A DNA stretch of 64,000 nt, from positions 2,976,001-3,040,000 of the forward strand of contig CM082582.2 in assembly GCA_040954595.2 (NCBI GenBank). Reading direction: 5' to 3'. Under the pieces are notes generated by a model. The model had not been told where the DNA came from and made no database searches. It worked only from the letters and a program-made list of their open reading frames with translations. Positions 23,332-34,400 of this stretch are shown here, piece by piece. The position numbers and the translations under genes were made by a program. Within the stretch, counting starts at the first letter, position 1. Each line of letters opens with the position of its first letter. This DNA is from Balanoglossus misakiensis. Lineage: Eukaryota; Hemichordata.

Positions 23332-24459
23332 AGTGAAACGCCTATCTGTAATCCAGACCAACCGATTCCTTATTTGACGTTGTTTCCGTCTGTTTCGAAT
23401 ACCGAACCACTATAACGTATTCACTTTCTAAAATGTCGAGTGAATCTACAAGTTGGCATTTGGGTGTTGATATTGTATTTCGTTTTTCGATTTTCGAAAA
23501 TTGAATTACAAACAGGGTTTCACAGTTCTACCAATACTATGTTCTTTTACTGGAAAGTTAGGGAGCTGGCCATTAACCCTTGCTACATTGTTACATTTTG
23601 CTACGTTTTAAGGGAATACATCCGACGTTCCAATGACCCTTCAGACAATAAAGATCAATACATCAATGTCATGAAGGTCATAGACACTCCCTTCACTCTA
23701 CATTCTAAAATCCCATTGGCTTAATGTTTTCTTTTTATGAATATTCAACGATATCTCCTTAACCGTAAATTTACACATTGCTATATTTGGGACATGTATT
23801 AGTGAAGAAGTGGACGTTCCCACGCTATGAAAGCAGCACAATTTACATAAATCAGGCATAGGCGTTTCTTGAATTATGTCCCGGTATCTCATTAGTTAAT
23901 TGTTTTACTTTTCATTAATATTTAATAAGTTGTAGAAGTTCATGCAAACTTGTTTTAGTTCGCATGGCAAGGCTAGTGTACTGGCATTCAAGGTTACGTG
24001 CACTGAATTGAACGGAAAATGTCGATCCGCATCCGTGTATGCGATGAAATTTATGAACTAAAAACGCCGGTTACAGTGGTTCAACTGAACATGCTGTCGG
24101 GAAATGTGTTGATGCGTCGTCAATGTATTTGGTTGAAGATGTATTGGGCCAAAAAGAACGTCGCGTCGGGTGTTTTCCCTCAAAACAGAACAAAATGTAA
24201 CAATGTAGCAATGGTTAATAGCTAGCTCCCTAACTTTCCAGTAAAAGAACACACGATTGGTAGAACTGTGAAACCCTGTTTGTAATTCAATTTTCGAAAA
24301 TCGAAAAACGAAATACAATATCAACTCCCAAATGACAACTTGTAGATTCACTCGACATTTTAGAAAGTGAATACGTAATAGTGGTTCGGTATTCGAAACA
24401 GACGGAAACAACGTCAAATAAGGAATCGGTTGGTCTGGATTACAGATAGGCGTTTCACT
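23332..24459. mobile_element. 1,128 bp element with about 280 bp terminal inverted repeats
   Basis: The left end AGTGAAACGCCTATCTGT and the right end (inverse, to 24,459) match over about 280 bp with few differences, through 'ggaaagttagggagctgg...' on the left and its inverse at 24,200-24,250. The unique middle has no recognisable coding sequence. The apparent open frames at 23,440-23,724 (+) and 24,058-24,417 (-) are the same arm read from opposite ends. I see no target duplication. About 160 bp of the macrosatellite is missing around this and the next element. Confidence 0.75.
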
Positions 24460-25831
24460 AGTCCTGTTTCAAAATGACCTACATTACAGGTCCTATGCAC
24501 ACGCATATATGTTCTGATTGGTTTATCCGCTTCTCTAAGGTCCACTTGCGGCTCGCTGATTGGAGGGACCTTATGTGTTAGGTCTTATTACTATGTATTA
24601 TTCACCAGACCTTGTAGGTTAGGTCTTATTACTATGCATTATTCACTTTACAGCTCCCTGATTGGTTAACGTGTCAGTCTGGTCTCCCAGTGTTCACTGC
24701 CTCATTGTGAAATGTCCCATGTGCTTCCTGGCTAGCGTTGTGGTAACACATTATTCGGGATGTCCGCAGATCGTTCATTGCTTTTCTAAGAAATAGCCTG
24801 ACGTATATTATCTCCAACATGAACCGCACCCTGGAAAGATTAAATGACTTTGAAAATCTGATTAACTCATCTAAGCATTTTAGCTAACAGTTGGTATAAT
24901 ACTACTATTTTTGTAATCACCCTCCTACTTCTCATCATCAATATTATTATTATTGTTATTACTATTTTAATGTAAATTTGTTTTTACGAAGATGTTGTGA
25001 TAAAGAGCACGTTGTCCATTTATACATTTGTATATTGTTTTCATAAAAAGTTAGGGAACTATGACAGTGCAGCTTCGTGAACGAAGTTAAATTAAAAAGT
25101 AATCATACTTGTAAATAATGATGTGTCCCAAAGCATTTCTCTTCTAAGATTTATTTGGTTTGCTCGATGGAATAGCACAGACTTCGTATTCAGCCAGGTG
25201 TTACACGAAGTGACGCGCTGAAAGGCATTACGTAACAAAACACTAGCCCATTTCAACAAACCGCCACTGCATGCACTGGAAATAAAATAAAAAATTCTCC
25301 TGGCAATATTTATTTCGAGTATCTAGTTCACAGTATCACATAAAATGCCATGAATAGTGTGAAGGAAAATGTGAAATCCAATCATTATATGAGTGCCTTT
25401 CTTTATACATTGGGATCGAGCTTCGACCACGCGCAGGCAGCATGCCAGACAGAATACGACATCTGTATTCAGAAAGTACAAAAGACTTTGCATAACGAGG
25501 CAGCGAAAACTGGAGACCTACACATTAACCAATCAGGAAGCTGAAAATTGAATAAATACATATTAATAGGACCTAACCTACAAGGTCCTGCATAATGAGG
25601 CAGTGAACACTGGAGGACCAGACCTACACATTAACCAATCAGGGCGCTGTAAAGTGAATAATCCATAGTAATAAGACCTAACCTACAAGGTCTAGTGAAT
25701 AATACATAATGATAAGACCTACCACATAAGGTCCCTCCAATCAGCGTGCCGCAAGTGGACCTAAGATTACCAGATGGACCAATCACAGATGTCGGTACAT
25801 ATGTCATGGACCTGACTTATGAAACAGGACT
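24460..25831. mobile_element. 1,372 bp foldback-type element, ACT target duplication
   Basis: The ends are AGTCCTGTTTC and its inverse GAAACAGGACT, flanked by ACT on both sides (24,457-24,459 and 25,832-25,834). The long arms contain repeated modules: 'taggtcttattactatg' twice on the left (24,578 and 24,618) and inverted copies on the right ('catagtaataagacctaacctacaaggt' and relatives, 25,560-25,720), together with 'gattggttaa' and 'cctcattgtg' blocks and their inverses. The middle carries no recognisable gene. Confidence 0.75.
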
Positions 25832-25981
25832 ACTTTATTTTGTTATGTTAATGTTAATGCCATATCAGATACCTCATGTGCAACTATCACTGTTTCAACT
25901 TTCATATACAAGTATTTTTCAGCAACAGTAGGGAAGGGGTCGTCGCGCCGCGAGGGTGTCCCCCTTGATGAGAATATGCCC
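25832..25981 (+). repeat. Macrosatellite unit fragment, before the nested elements
   Basis: Matches 2,983-3,122 of the array ('ttattttgttatg' to 'gaatatgccc') and ends at the insertion site of the 618 bp element. It continues briefly at 26,610-26,626. Confidence 0.85.
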
Positions 25982-26774
25982 TCCTACACAGTACTAGAAA
26001 TATCCCATGATTCATTCTGATTTGTACGCTCAGAGATTCCTCGACAAACCGGGCATAGTTCACATGTGTACAGAGAATTGTAGACCACTAATACAAAATT
26101 TGAGATCGTACTTTTAAGGCAAATCTTATTGTCAATTACCATTTCAAATCATTTTTAAAAATATGCATTATTGAGAGAGGAGATACGAATTTTATAAAAT
26201 AATCAAGCAATTGCATAGCCAGCCATACAAAAAAGTTTGAAGTAAAACAGGGACACTTCAAACACCTGTTTAATCAAACAAAAGGATACTGATTTTTTTC
26301 TATTGACAGAACAATGGAAATTTACATGTTAACTTTCAACAGACACTGGCCACCTCAGTTAGTCATTGCTTGTTTCCTCCAAAGTGTGACATTTGCAGTA
26401 CATGGATACTTTGATTCCTATGGCTTTTAAATTTTGATGTTGAAATTTTCACTCTAATTCCTAATCGTACTTTTTCTAGATAAAAATAAATAAATCCATA
26501 TGTACTTCATATCATTGTTAGTATCTAAAACAGAAAAAGTTACTAAATGGGCAACCTTCGATGATACAAATCATGGAGAATTGTGGGTAAAATAATGTAC
26601 TGTGTCCTATACCAGTGCAAACCCCACTGCAGTCGCTACCACCTACTAGGACCTTCAGTTGCTGCCATGCCCAGTCTACACTACAGTTGGCTGCTTCGTT
26701 CATTCTAAGAATGATCTAATTTGTTGTGGATGAATTGTAATGTTTATAAACAAACGCGGCGCGACGACCCCTTC
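25933..26774. mobile_element. Small element with 20 bp perfect inverted ends, containing a nested insertion
   Basis: GAAGGGGTCGTCGCGCCGCG at 25,933-25,952 recurs as its exact inverse at 26,755-26,774. Without the nested 618 bp element and its duplication the element is about 219 bp. The other macrosatellite units carry the left ~200 bp of this arrangement with a mutated end ('gcaccccgag') and then diverge after 'aaccccac'. The macrosatellite unit therefore seems to include a truncated copy. No target duplication is visible. Confidence 0.55.
25987..26604. mobile_element. 618 bp MITE with CACAGTAC ends and a 5 bp TCCTA duplication (Transib/RAG-like ends)
   Basis: Both ends begin CACAGTAC. The inverted ends match imperfectly over about 40 bp, ending in GATTTGTA. 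TCCTA flanks both sides (25,982-25,986 and 26,605-26,609), and removing the insert restores the macrosatellite context 'gaatatgccc...taccagtgcaaacccc'. CAC-starting ends with 5 bp duplications are the signature of Transib and RAG-type transposons, whose ends resemble the RSS heptamer CACAGTG. Here the seventh base is A rather than G. It has no coding capacity. Confidence 0.6.
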
Positions 26775-27016
26775 ACTTTAATGTTGAGTTCAGGATATTC
26801 TTCCATACAGTCTTGCAAACTTATTGCATAATCATGTTTCTATGAGAGCTTGTAGTAGAATCATACAGGCAGAGAGACGGCATAGATTTTTCTTGTAAAA
26901 AAAGTATTTTGTTTCTCATATCCCCGCGTGCATCAATGTACACCCCCCCCCCCCCCCCGCACCAACCTTTTTGGCTCCGAAGTGTAAACAAAGGAGTCTG
27001 TCAAGTTGGGTATGAG
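26775..27016. other. Intervening sequence with poly-C run
   Basis: No gene or known repeat seen. A run of C lies at about 26,943-26,958. Confidence 0.5.
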
Positions 27017-27727
27017 CTACCAGTCGAGAAACTGTGTAGTGAATTTGCATATGTTAATGAGATTTTACTTTGAATTTCAACAGCGCCACCATTACTTGGA
27101 GAACCGTTGGTGTATTTTTTCAGTTTCAGAAAATCGTCTTTTTCTACACCAAAAGGTGAGATTTGTGCCACCAAACTGCGTTCCTCAGGTTTGATAGACG
27201 TAACCTATCGTCCGATCGTGTTGAAAGTGGAAAATTTATCGTATTTCTGTTCGATCTCTGATATCATTTGTAAGCGACGTCTAGCGAATGTGGTAAAATA
27301 AACACTGCGTCGTTTCCGTTTGCAAGCATACAATTGTTTCAAGTGTGCTTTTTGTATTAGTTTTATATCTTATATTTTGAACGGATATCGTTTCGTTTTG
27401 GCTCAAGCTTCCCAAAGTGGAGTTTCGGGCCATTGAATTTGAGTATGTTTTGGGTGGTCGACGCCAGCAAAATCCAATATGGCGGCTGATTGTTTACTCT
27501 CTCATCGGATCGTGATTGTGTCACTGAGGTGCATCCACGCATGATTCTTTGGACTTATGTATGACTAAATCGTGTATATTTTCGTCTCACATTAACATAG
27601 CTATCACTTTGCTATTGTTTTACCAGAGAAGTGGATTTTTTTCGGATTTATTGGTGCATTGTTGGCTTCCAGGGTTATACTACTAAGTACATGTTTGTAC
27701 TACAGATAACCATAAAACACATAAAAA

Positions 27728-28043
27728 TGGTGATTGTATGTGGAGTCAATCCTTGTCTTTGTGGACAAAGAGGGTGCATCGTTCACGCATAAACTCTGTC
27801 AGTAAAAATGCACTGTTGCAAATTAACAAAACCTGCTCTGAGATGGAAAAAAACAAGGTTCTGTATACAAACTCAACTGAAATAAAAACAAAAGTTGCAA
27901 ATATTTTAAATGTGCTTAAAAGTGCTAGCAAGCCTTCATTTAATAATTACAAAGCTTACAAGTACCATATTTCCACATTTTTACGACTGGCAGAGCATCG
28001 ATATAATATTTGTATTAAAAAATGCGGGATAAGAGTAAAGTAA
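27728..28043 (+). pseudogene. N-terminal remnant of the element protein (frameshifted)
   Basis: A 101-codon frame (27,738-28,043), basic and Lys/Asn-rich, with no recognised domain. An overlapping ATG at 27,728 opens a different frame with a cysteine-rich start (MVIVCGVNPCLCGQRGC) that stops after about 21 codons. A frameshift probably joins the two, consistent with decay. Confidence 0.4.
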
Positions 28044-28100
28044 AAAATAATGTAGTGAAACAAATAAAAACTGTGTAATCAACTGCAAGAGTTTAAAAAA

Positions 28101-28553
28101 TTGCTGCAGTCTGTGTGCAAAATGTCAGGACCTCTAAAACATCATTGCCATAAGCGTCACCAAGAATTTATAAAAGACAAGTCCATTATTATGGCAGAAA
28201 CCATGATTAAAAAACGTTTGTCACAATGCAGTCAAGCCTTACTCCTGTTATGTGACATACAAAGCAGATTCTGTAGACTCAAATCAAAATTCAAGGCAAT
28301 TCAATCTGATAAAAAGATTGCAAGTGGATGTGACATAATTGTTCATCTAAATTCACATGAGTATTTTTTTCGGCTCACAGATCCATATGTCAGCTCCTTG
28401 AAAAATGTAATATCTGAGGAATTAAATTTGAATACTGATAGCTTCAAATTATTCTTTCAGGGAAAACCCTTGTACGGACAAATAAATATACCAACAAAAG
28501 GGGGATGCATTTATACATTTATATTAGTGGGTTTGGAGGAGTTCTTCCATTAA
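28101..28553 (+). pseudogene. Ubiquitin-like region of the element protein (remnant)
   Basis: A frame of 150 codons. Residues 1-70 are basic, with a His/Cys start and a likely helical middle. Residues 74-145 look like a ubiquitin fold: CDIIVHLNSHEYFFRL, then VSSLKNVISEELNL, then FKLFFQGKPL, then a Gly-Gly followed by YTFILVGL. The reading continues in another frame after the stop. Ubiquitin-like segments occur in other transposon proteins, and what this one binds cannot be read from the sequence. Confidence 0.5.
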
Positions 28554-28581
28554 GTCAGCAGGCTCACCCTGACAAAGAAAA

Positions 28582-29035
28582 ATGCGGACCCAAAAGAAGT
28601 GTAGCATATCATCAACTCCAAGATGGTACCACATACCGGGTACAGTAAATAAGCCAGACAATTTCAAAGATTGGGTTGTAAAAGAAATGAATTTATCTCC
28701 ATCTGGTTGTCTATGCAATAGCTGCAGAATATGTGTAGAAAAAGACTTTGAAGCACAAGCCCAGGGTAGTACCGAACAGGCACCTCATCAAAAAGACAAA
28801 ACGTGTCACATTTGTGGAAATGTCTCTTGCCACAAAACCAGGGTGGATGATAAAACCAGATTTCTAGCCATTGTCATAAACGCTTGACCTCTTCTACTCT
28901 AAAATATCCCCACAATCCAGAGTTACTAATGGAGCACTTTACTGAACATGGGGACTATCCTGGATTAAAACTGGATGAAACTAGCACACTGTGTAAAAAG
29001 TGCTACATGTCTTTGTACCGCACAGTAGAAAAATG
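28582..29035 (+). pseudogene. Cysteine-cluster segment of the element protein (frameshifted)
   Basis: A frame at 28,582-28,887 has CLCNSCRIC and then CHICGNVSCHKT, which look like zinc-binding pairs. It stops at 'AIVINA', but another frame continues at once to 29,035 with YPHNPELLMEHF and LCKKCYMSLYRTVEK, so a frameshift near 28,880 is likely. Metal binding is inferred from cysteine spacing. Confidence 0.5.
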
Positions 29036-29158
29036 AAAAGAAAACAATTGTCACTGAAGTAACACAGGGTTATCAAACATTATATGTAAACGTCAAGATA
29101 ATTTGATAATTTTAATCCAGAGGCTGAGCTGGATGAAATAATTATAATCAAAACAGCA

Positions 29159-29660
29159 ATGCAATGCATGTTGGGGACAAACTGGTTGTTGGAGAACCCA
29201 TGTTATTGGTCACAAGCTCACCGACATCACATTACACTTCCTCCTTATGAAAACTCAGGATACAATGTGGAAAATGGGAAAATAAATATACTGTGGGATT
29301 CTGTGGAAAATATGGAGAAGGTTCAAAAGTGTGTGATGTTTTACACAAAAGGGTGTAAATGTAAGAAAACAGGATGCAGAAATAATACATGTAAATGCAA
29401 AAAGAAGGGCATGATGTGTGGCCCAGGCTGTAATTGCCTGAACTGTGTGAACAATACAATAACAAGGGCAGGGAACTGTAGACAGAAACTGATGAAATTA
29501 TTGAAGAAGAAACAAAAAATGATGATAATGAAATCACAAATTGTGAAATAGAAGAAATTATTGAGGATGAACAAGAATATGATTTACCAGAAGAAAATGT
29601 TCTTGAAGTTGATGATAGCACCTTGACAGTGATGATGAAATTGCTGGGTAAAACTAGCAA
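29159..29660 (+). pseudogene. CXC (Tesmin/TSO1-type) domain and acidic tail of the element protein
   Basis: In the frame 29,159-29,551, residues 65-97 form a CXC pattern: GCKCKKTGC, then CKCKKKGMMCGPGC, then NCLNCVN. It is preceded by NILWDSVENMEKVQKCV, a stretch I associate with C-termini of invertebrate transposon proteins. After NCRQ the frame turns into Lys/Met repeats, while the neighbouring frame reads a strongly acidic tail (TDEIIEEE... to EQEYDLPEEN), so a 1 bp shift near 29,490 is likely. CXC domains bind zinc and often DNA. No catalytic domain lies between this and the upstream segments, so the element is an internal deletion derivative. Confidence 0.65.
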
Positions 29661-30397
29661 ATGTATTTGCCAATGTTACTAACTCAGTGTGGCTGTTCGT
29701 GGCGGGGGGGAGGGGGGGGGCATGCAACATATGCGGTGACTTGCAAGGAGAGTCAGTATTTCGCATAACCGTAGCCGCAATAATTGTAGCCCTGGTGGAC
29801 TGGGTCGTGCATGTTGGGCTTTAGCTCACATCGTGTGGTTCGCGGCCGGGCGGCTTTAATTAACACCGGGAACCTACAGACCTGTACGCATGACTAACTT
29901 CAACGCATACACATCGCGCGCAACATCGAAACCCGGAAGTGACCTGGATCAGTCAACACTGCGTCGTTTGCGTTTGCAAGGCGGCACTACTCCCATATTT
30001 GGACTGAAGTACCCTTGAACTTTCCAAATCATGTGATTGATATATCGTGATGGCTCACGACCTCCTTGACCCGTACCCGTTCGCTGAAAGTTGGCCCGTC
30101 GTAGCGTGATAAATCACTGTAATGACTGGTGCCGAGATAGGTCGTGAATTGCAAGAAAATGACGCTAAAAATGACGGATTTGTTCGTTATCCCAATAATT
30201 ACTTTATAATACCCCAGAAAAGTTGATTTTTCTTTTTCTTTTGGGGTTTTTAACTAAGATAAACCACTTCTAAAAATGTGTTTACATGACAACGGCGAGG
30301 GTAGCGAACGCCATGTTTGCAGCTCCCGCGTGTTTGAAAGCGAGGCTCCGGCGATGATAAAATATGCAAATTCACTACCCAGTTTCTCGACTGCTAC

Positions 30398-31481
30398 TAC
30401 TTCCGTCCGTCAAGAATTCATACCATTTTCTAGTAGGGGTGTGTAGCTTTGAGGTGTTGAGGAAGAATTGGAACAGTGACAGAAATCGGAACGGATTAGC
30501 CAGCAGTGTTTTCGCTACCCGCTCGCCAAATCGCAAATGCGAGAAAAAGGTAGTGCACTGTTTGCCGAGATGATTTTCATACAAATTAGCCAAACTTGCG
30601 AAGCACTGCTATCTAACATAGTCGTTTGTTTTGCCATGATCAACTTGCCACGATCAGTGCACTACAACTCGTGAAAGTGGACCGCTGTTCTGTTCATTGA
30701 TCATAACCCCCCTGTATCATGAACATCGCAAGGCAATGCATTGAATTCAGCTCTTCCAGCTAGTGGCCGCACTCGCTTGATTTCCTGTGTGTGTCTCTGG
30801 GGATGCAAGGAATGCATGTATGCGTCTTTTCCTAATTTGCATATTTTGAATGGGTTAGGTCTGCCTTGACTTGAACGTGTCAAGTGTACAGGTTGTTATG
30901 GAAGTTTCTTTTTAGAACCACTAGTGTTAGTCTGTCAGCCCAACCAGCAAAAAAAAGTTCTAGAAATGTCATTATGTTGTATAGGAGTTTTGTACTACAT
31001 GAAATTAGCTGGAAATGACGGGAGGTAAACTATTGATGTGAAATCAGGTCACTTCTACTGAACATGATGGACCCAGTGAGCAATGACTATTTTAAATTAT
31101 TTCATATACTATGTTCACAACTGCTATGTACCGGTACAGCTCCTGTCAATCAGGTCCCGCTGCTCTGCCCTCCAGGGTCCTGGTTCGCTGTTGCCCTGGG
31201 CAACGTCACTCATCTGCAGTTCCACTACACTTTACAGTTGCCGTAATTGGAGCTGTAACCATGTGGTCAGCCTCATTGTTTGGACCTTTATGTCACAGTT
31301 TCACTGCAATGCCATGGGACGTCCGAACGATTTTCTTCTTTGTGTAAGGTTTTCATTGATGTAAATCCTGCTGTTGTCATTGAATCCATAATTTCTGGCT
31401 GTTGTGTTACGTTAATTTCTCTTCTTGCTGTACCTGTTGTTGAAAGGTATAATGATGGGTCGGTGTCCTTGGGTCCGGTTC
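30398..31481. other. Sequence between the CTAC-flanked element and the 130 bp satellite, no gene seen
   Basis: About 1.1 kb of mixed composition. Open frames (for example 31,083-31,364 and 31,280-31,552) have no domain, and the last one runs into the first satellite monomer. Nothing supports a gene. Confidence 0.5.
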
Positions 31482-34400
31482 GGCTGAAAGCTTACTTCAT
31501 GAGACTGTTTGTGCCAATGACGGGTAAGACCGCTTATGAAGTGGTGACCTAAGACAGGCGACAGTCAGGCTTCACTTACAAAAAGTGGAAAATACAATAG
31601 CTACATTGGTAGGCTGAAAGCTTACTTCCTGAGACTGTTTGTGCCAATGACGGGTAAGACCGCTTATGAAGTGGTGACCTAAGACAGGCGACAGTCAGGC
31701 TTCACTTACAAAAAGTGGAAAATACAATAGCTACATTGGTAGGCTGAAAGCTTACTTCCTGAGACTGTTTGTGCCAATGACGGGTAAGACCGCTTATGAA
31801 GTGGTGACCTAAGACAGGCGACAGTCAGGCTTCACTTACAAAAAGTGGAAAATACAATAGCTACATTGGTAGGCTGAAAGCTTACTTCCTGAGACTGTTT
31901 GTGCCAATGACGGGTAAGACCGCTTATGAAGTGGTGACCTAAGACAGGCGACAGTCAGGCTTCACTTACAAAAAGTGGAAAATACAATAGCTACATTGGT
32001 AGGCTGAAAGCTTACGTCCTGAGACTGTTTGTGCCAATGACGGGTAAGACCGCTTATGAAGTGGTGACCTAAGACAGGCGACAGTCAGGCTTCACTTACA
32101 AAAAGTGGAAAATACAATAGCTACATTGGTAGGCTGAAAGCTTACTTCCTGTGACTGTTTGTGCCAATGACGGGTAAGACCGCTTATGAAGTGGTGACCT
32201 AAGACAGGCGACAGTCAGGCTTCACTTACAAAAAGTGGAAAATACAATAGCTACATTGGTAGGCTGAAAGCTTACTTCCTGAGACTGTTTGTGCCAATGA
32301 CGGGTAAGACCGCTTATGAAGTGGTGACCTAAGACAGGCGACAGTCAGGCTTCACTTACAAAAAGTGGAAAATACAATAGCTACATTGGTAGGCTGAAAG
32401 CTTACTTCCTGAGACTGTTTGTGCCAATGACGGGTAAGACCGCTTATGAAGTGGTGACCTAAGACAGGCGACAGTCAGGCTTCACTTACAAAAGTGGAAA
32501 ATACAATAGCTACATTGGTAGGCTGAAAGCTTACTTCCTGAGACTGTTTGTGCCAATGACGGGTAAGACCGCTTATGAAGTGGTGACCTAAAACAGGCGA
32601 CAGTCAGGCTTCACTTACAAAAAGTGGAAAATACAATAGCTACATTGGTAGGCTGAAAGCTTACTTCCTGAGACTGTTTGTGCCAATGACGGGTAAGACC
32701 GCTTATGAAGTGGTGACCTAAGACAGGCGACAGTCAGGCTTCACTTACAAAAAGTGGAAAATACAATAGCTACATTGGTAGGCTGAAAGCTTACTTCCTG
32801 AGACTGTTTGTGCCAATGACGGGTAAGACCGCTTATGAAGTGGTGACCTAAGACAGGCGACAGTCAGGCTTCACTTACAAAAAGTGGAAAATACAATAGC
32901 TACATTGGTAGGCTGAAAGCTTACTTCCTGTGACTGTTTGTGCCAATGACGGGTAAGACCGCTTATGAAGTGGTGACCTAAGACAGGCGACAGTCAGGCT
33001 TCACTTATAAAAAGTGGAAAATACAATAGCTACATTGGTAGGCTGAAAGCTTACGTCCTGAGACTGTTTGTGCCAATGACGGGTAAGACCGCTTATGAAG
33101 TGGTGACCTAAGACAGGCGACAGTCAGGCTTCACTTACAAAAAGTGGAAAATACAATAGCTACATTGGTAGGCTGAAAGCTTACGTCCTGAGACTGTTTG
33201 TGCCAATGACGGGTAAGACCGCTTATGAAGTGGTGACCTAAGACAGGCGACAGTCAGGCTTCACTTACAAAAAGTGGAAAATACAATAGCTACATTGGTA
33301 GGCTGAAAGCTTACTTCCTGAGACTGTTTGTGCCAATGACGGGTAAGACCGCTTATGAAGTGGTGACCTAAGACAGGCGACAGTCAGGCTTCACTTACAA
33401 AAAGTGGAAAATACAATAGCTACATTGGTAGGCTGAAAGCTTACTTCCTGAGACTGTTTGTGCCAATGACGGGTAAGACCGCTTATGAAGTGGTGACCTA
33501 AGACAGGCGACAGTCAGGCTTCACTTACAAAAAGTGGAAAATACAATAGCTACATTGGTAGGCTGAAAGCTTACTTCCTGAGACTGTTTGTGCCAATGAC
33601 GGGTAAGACCGCTTATGAAGTGGTGACCTAAGACAGGCGACAGTCAGGCTTCACTTATAAAAAGTGGAAAATACAATAGCTACATTGGTAGGCTGAAAGC
33701 TTACGTCCTGAGACTGTTTGTGCCAATGACTGGTAAGACCGCTTATGAAGTGGTGACCTAAGACAGGCGACAGTCAGGCTTCACTTACAAAAAGTGGAAA
33801 ATACAATAGCTACATTGGTAGGCTGAAAGCTTACTTCCTGAGACTGTTTGTGCCAATGACGGGTAAGACCGCTTATGAAGTGGTGACCTAAGACAGGCGA
33901 CAGTCAGGCTTCACTTACAAAAAGTGGAAAATACAATAGCTACATTGGTAGGCTGAAAGCTTACTTCCTGAGACTGTTTGTGCCAATGACGGGTAAGACC
34001 GCTTATGAAGTGGTGACCTAAGACAGGCGACAGTCAGGCTTCACTTACAAAAAGTGGAAAATACAATAGCTACATTGGTAGGCTGAAAGCTTACTTCCTG
34101 TGACTGTTTGTGCCAATGACGGGTAAGACCGCTTATGAAGTGGTGACCTAAGACAGGCGACAGTCAGGCTTCACTTATAAAAAGTGGAAAATACAATAGC
34201 TACATTGGTAGGCTGAAAGCTTACGTCCTGAGACTGTTTGTGCCAATGACTGGTAAGACCGCTTATGAAGTGGTGACCTAAGACAGGCGACAGTCAGGCT
34301 TCACTTACAAAAAGTGGAAAATACAATAGCTACATTGGTAGGCTGAAAGCTTACTTCCTGAGACTGTTTGTGCCAATGACGGGTAAGACCGCTTATGAAG

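Larger units (their letters stand above)
27021..30393 (+). mobile_element. 3,373 bp decayed DNA transposon, CTAC target duplication, UBL/CXC protein remnants
   Basis: The left end CAGTCGAGAAACTGTGTAG, continuing TGAATTTGCATA, and the right end (its inverse with one mismatch) give about 32 bp inverted ends. CTAC flanks both sides (27,017-27,020 and 30,394-30,397). Inside, on the plus strand, are remnants of one protein: a ubiquitin-like region, cysteine clusters, a CXC domain and an acidic tail, with frameshifts and with no recognisable catalytic region. 'AACACTGCGTCGTTT.CGTTTGCAAG' occurs near both ends (27,301 and 29,956). Together with the 2,610 bp element it indicates a group with CAGTC ends and 4 bp duplications. 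The superfamily is not certain (Academ-like is one guess). Confidence 0.75.

Noticed and set aside
23440-24417. The two opposite-strand frames in the long-inverted-repeat element as a gene pair
   Set aside because: They are the same arm sequence read from both ends, with no domain, so the similarity reflects the inverted repeat.
29700-29721. G-rich run as a G-quadruplex regulatory site
   Set aside because: It is a homopolymer-like G tract inside a decayed transposon with no nearby promoter. Low complexity is the simpler reading.
31280-31552. 90-codon frame before the satellite as a coding sequence
   Set aside because: Its C-terminus is the first satellite monomer, and there are no splice or domain signals.
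31500-31560. CENP-B box in the satellite monomer
   Set aside because: TTGTGCCAATGACGGGT matches only about 6 of the 9 essential positions of the NTTCGNNNNANNCGGGN box. The second T, the C and the central A are missing.
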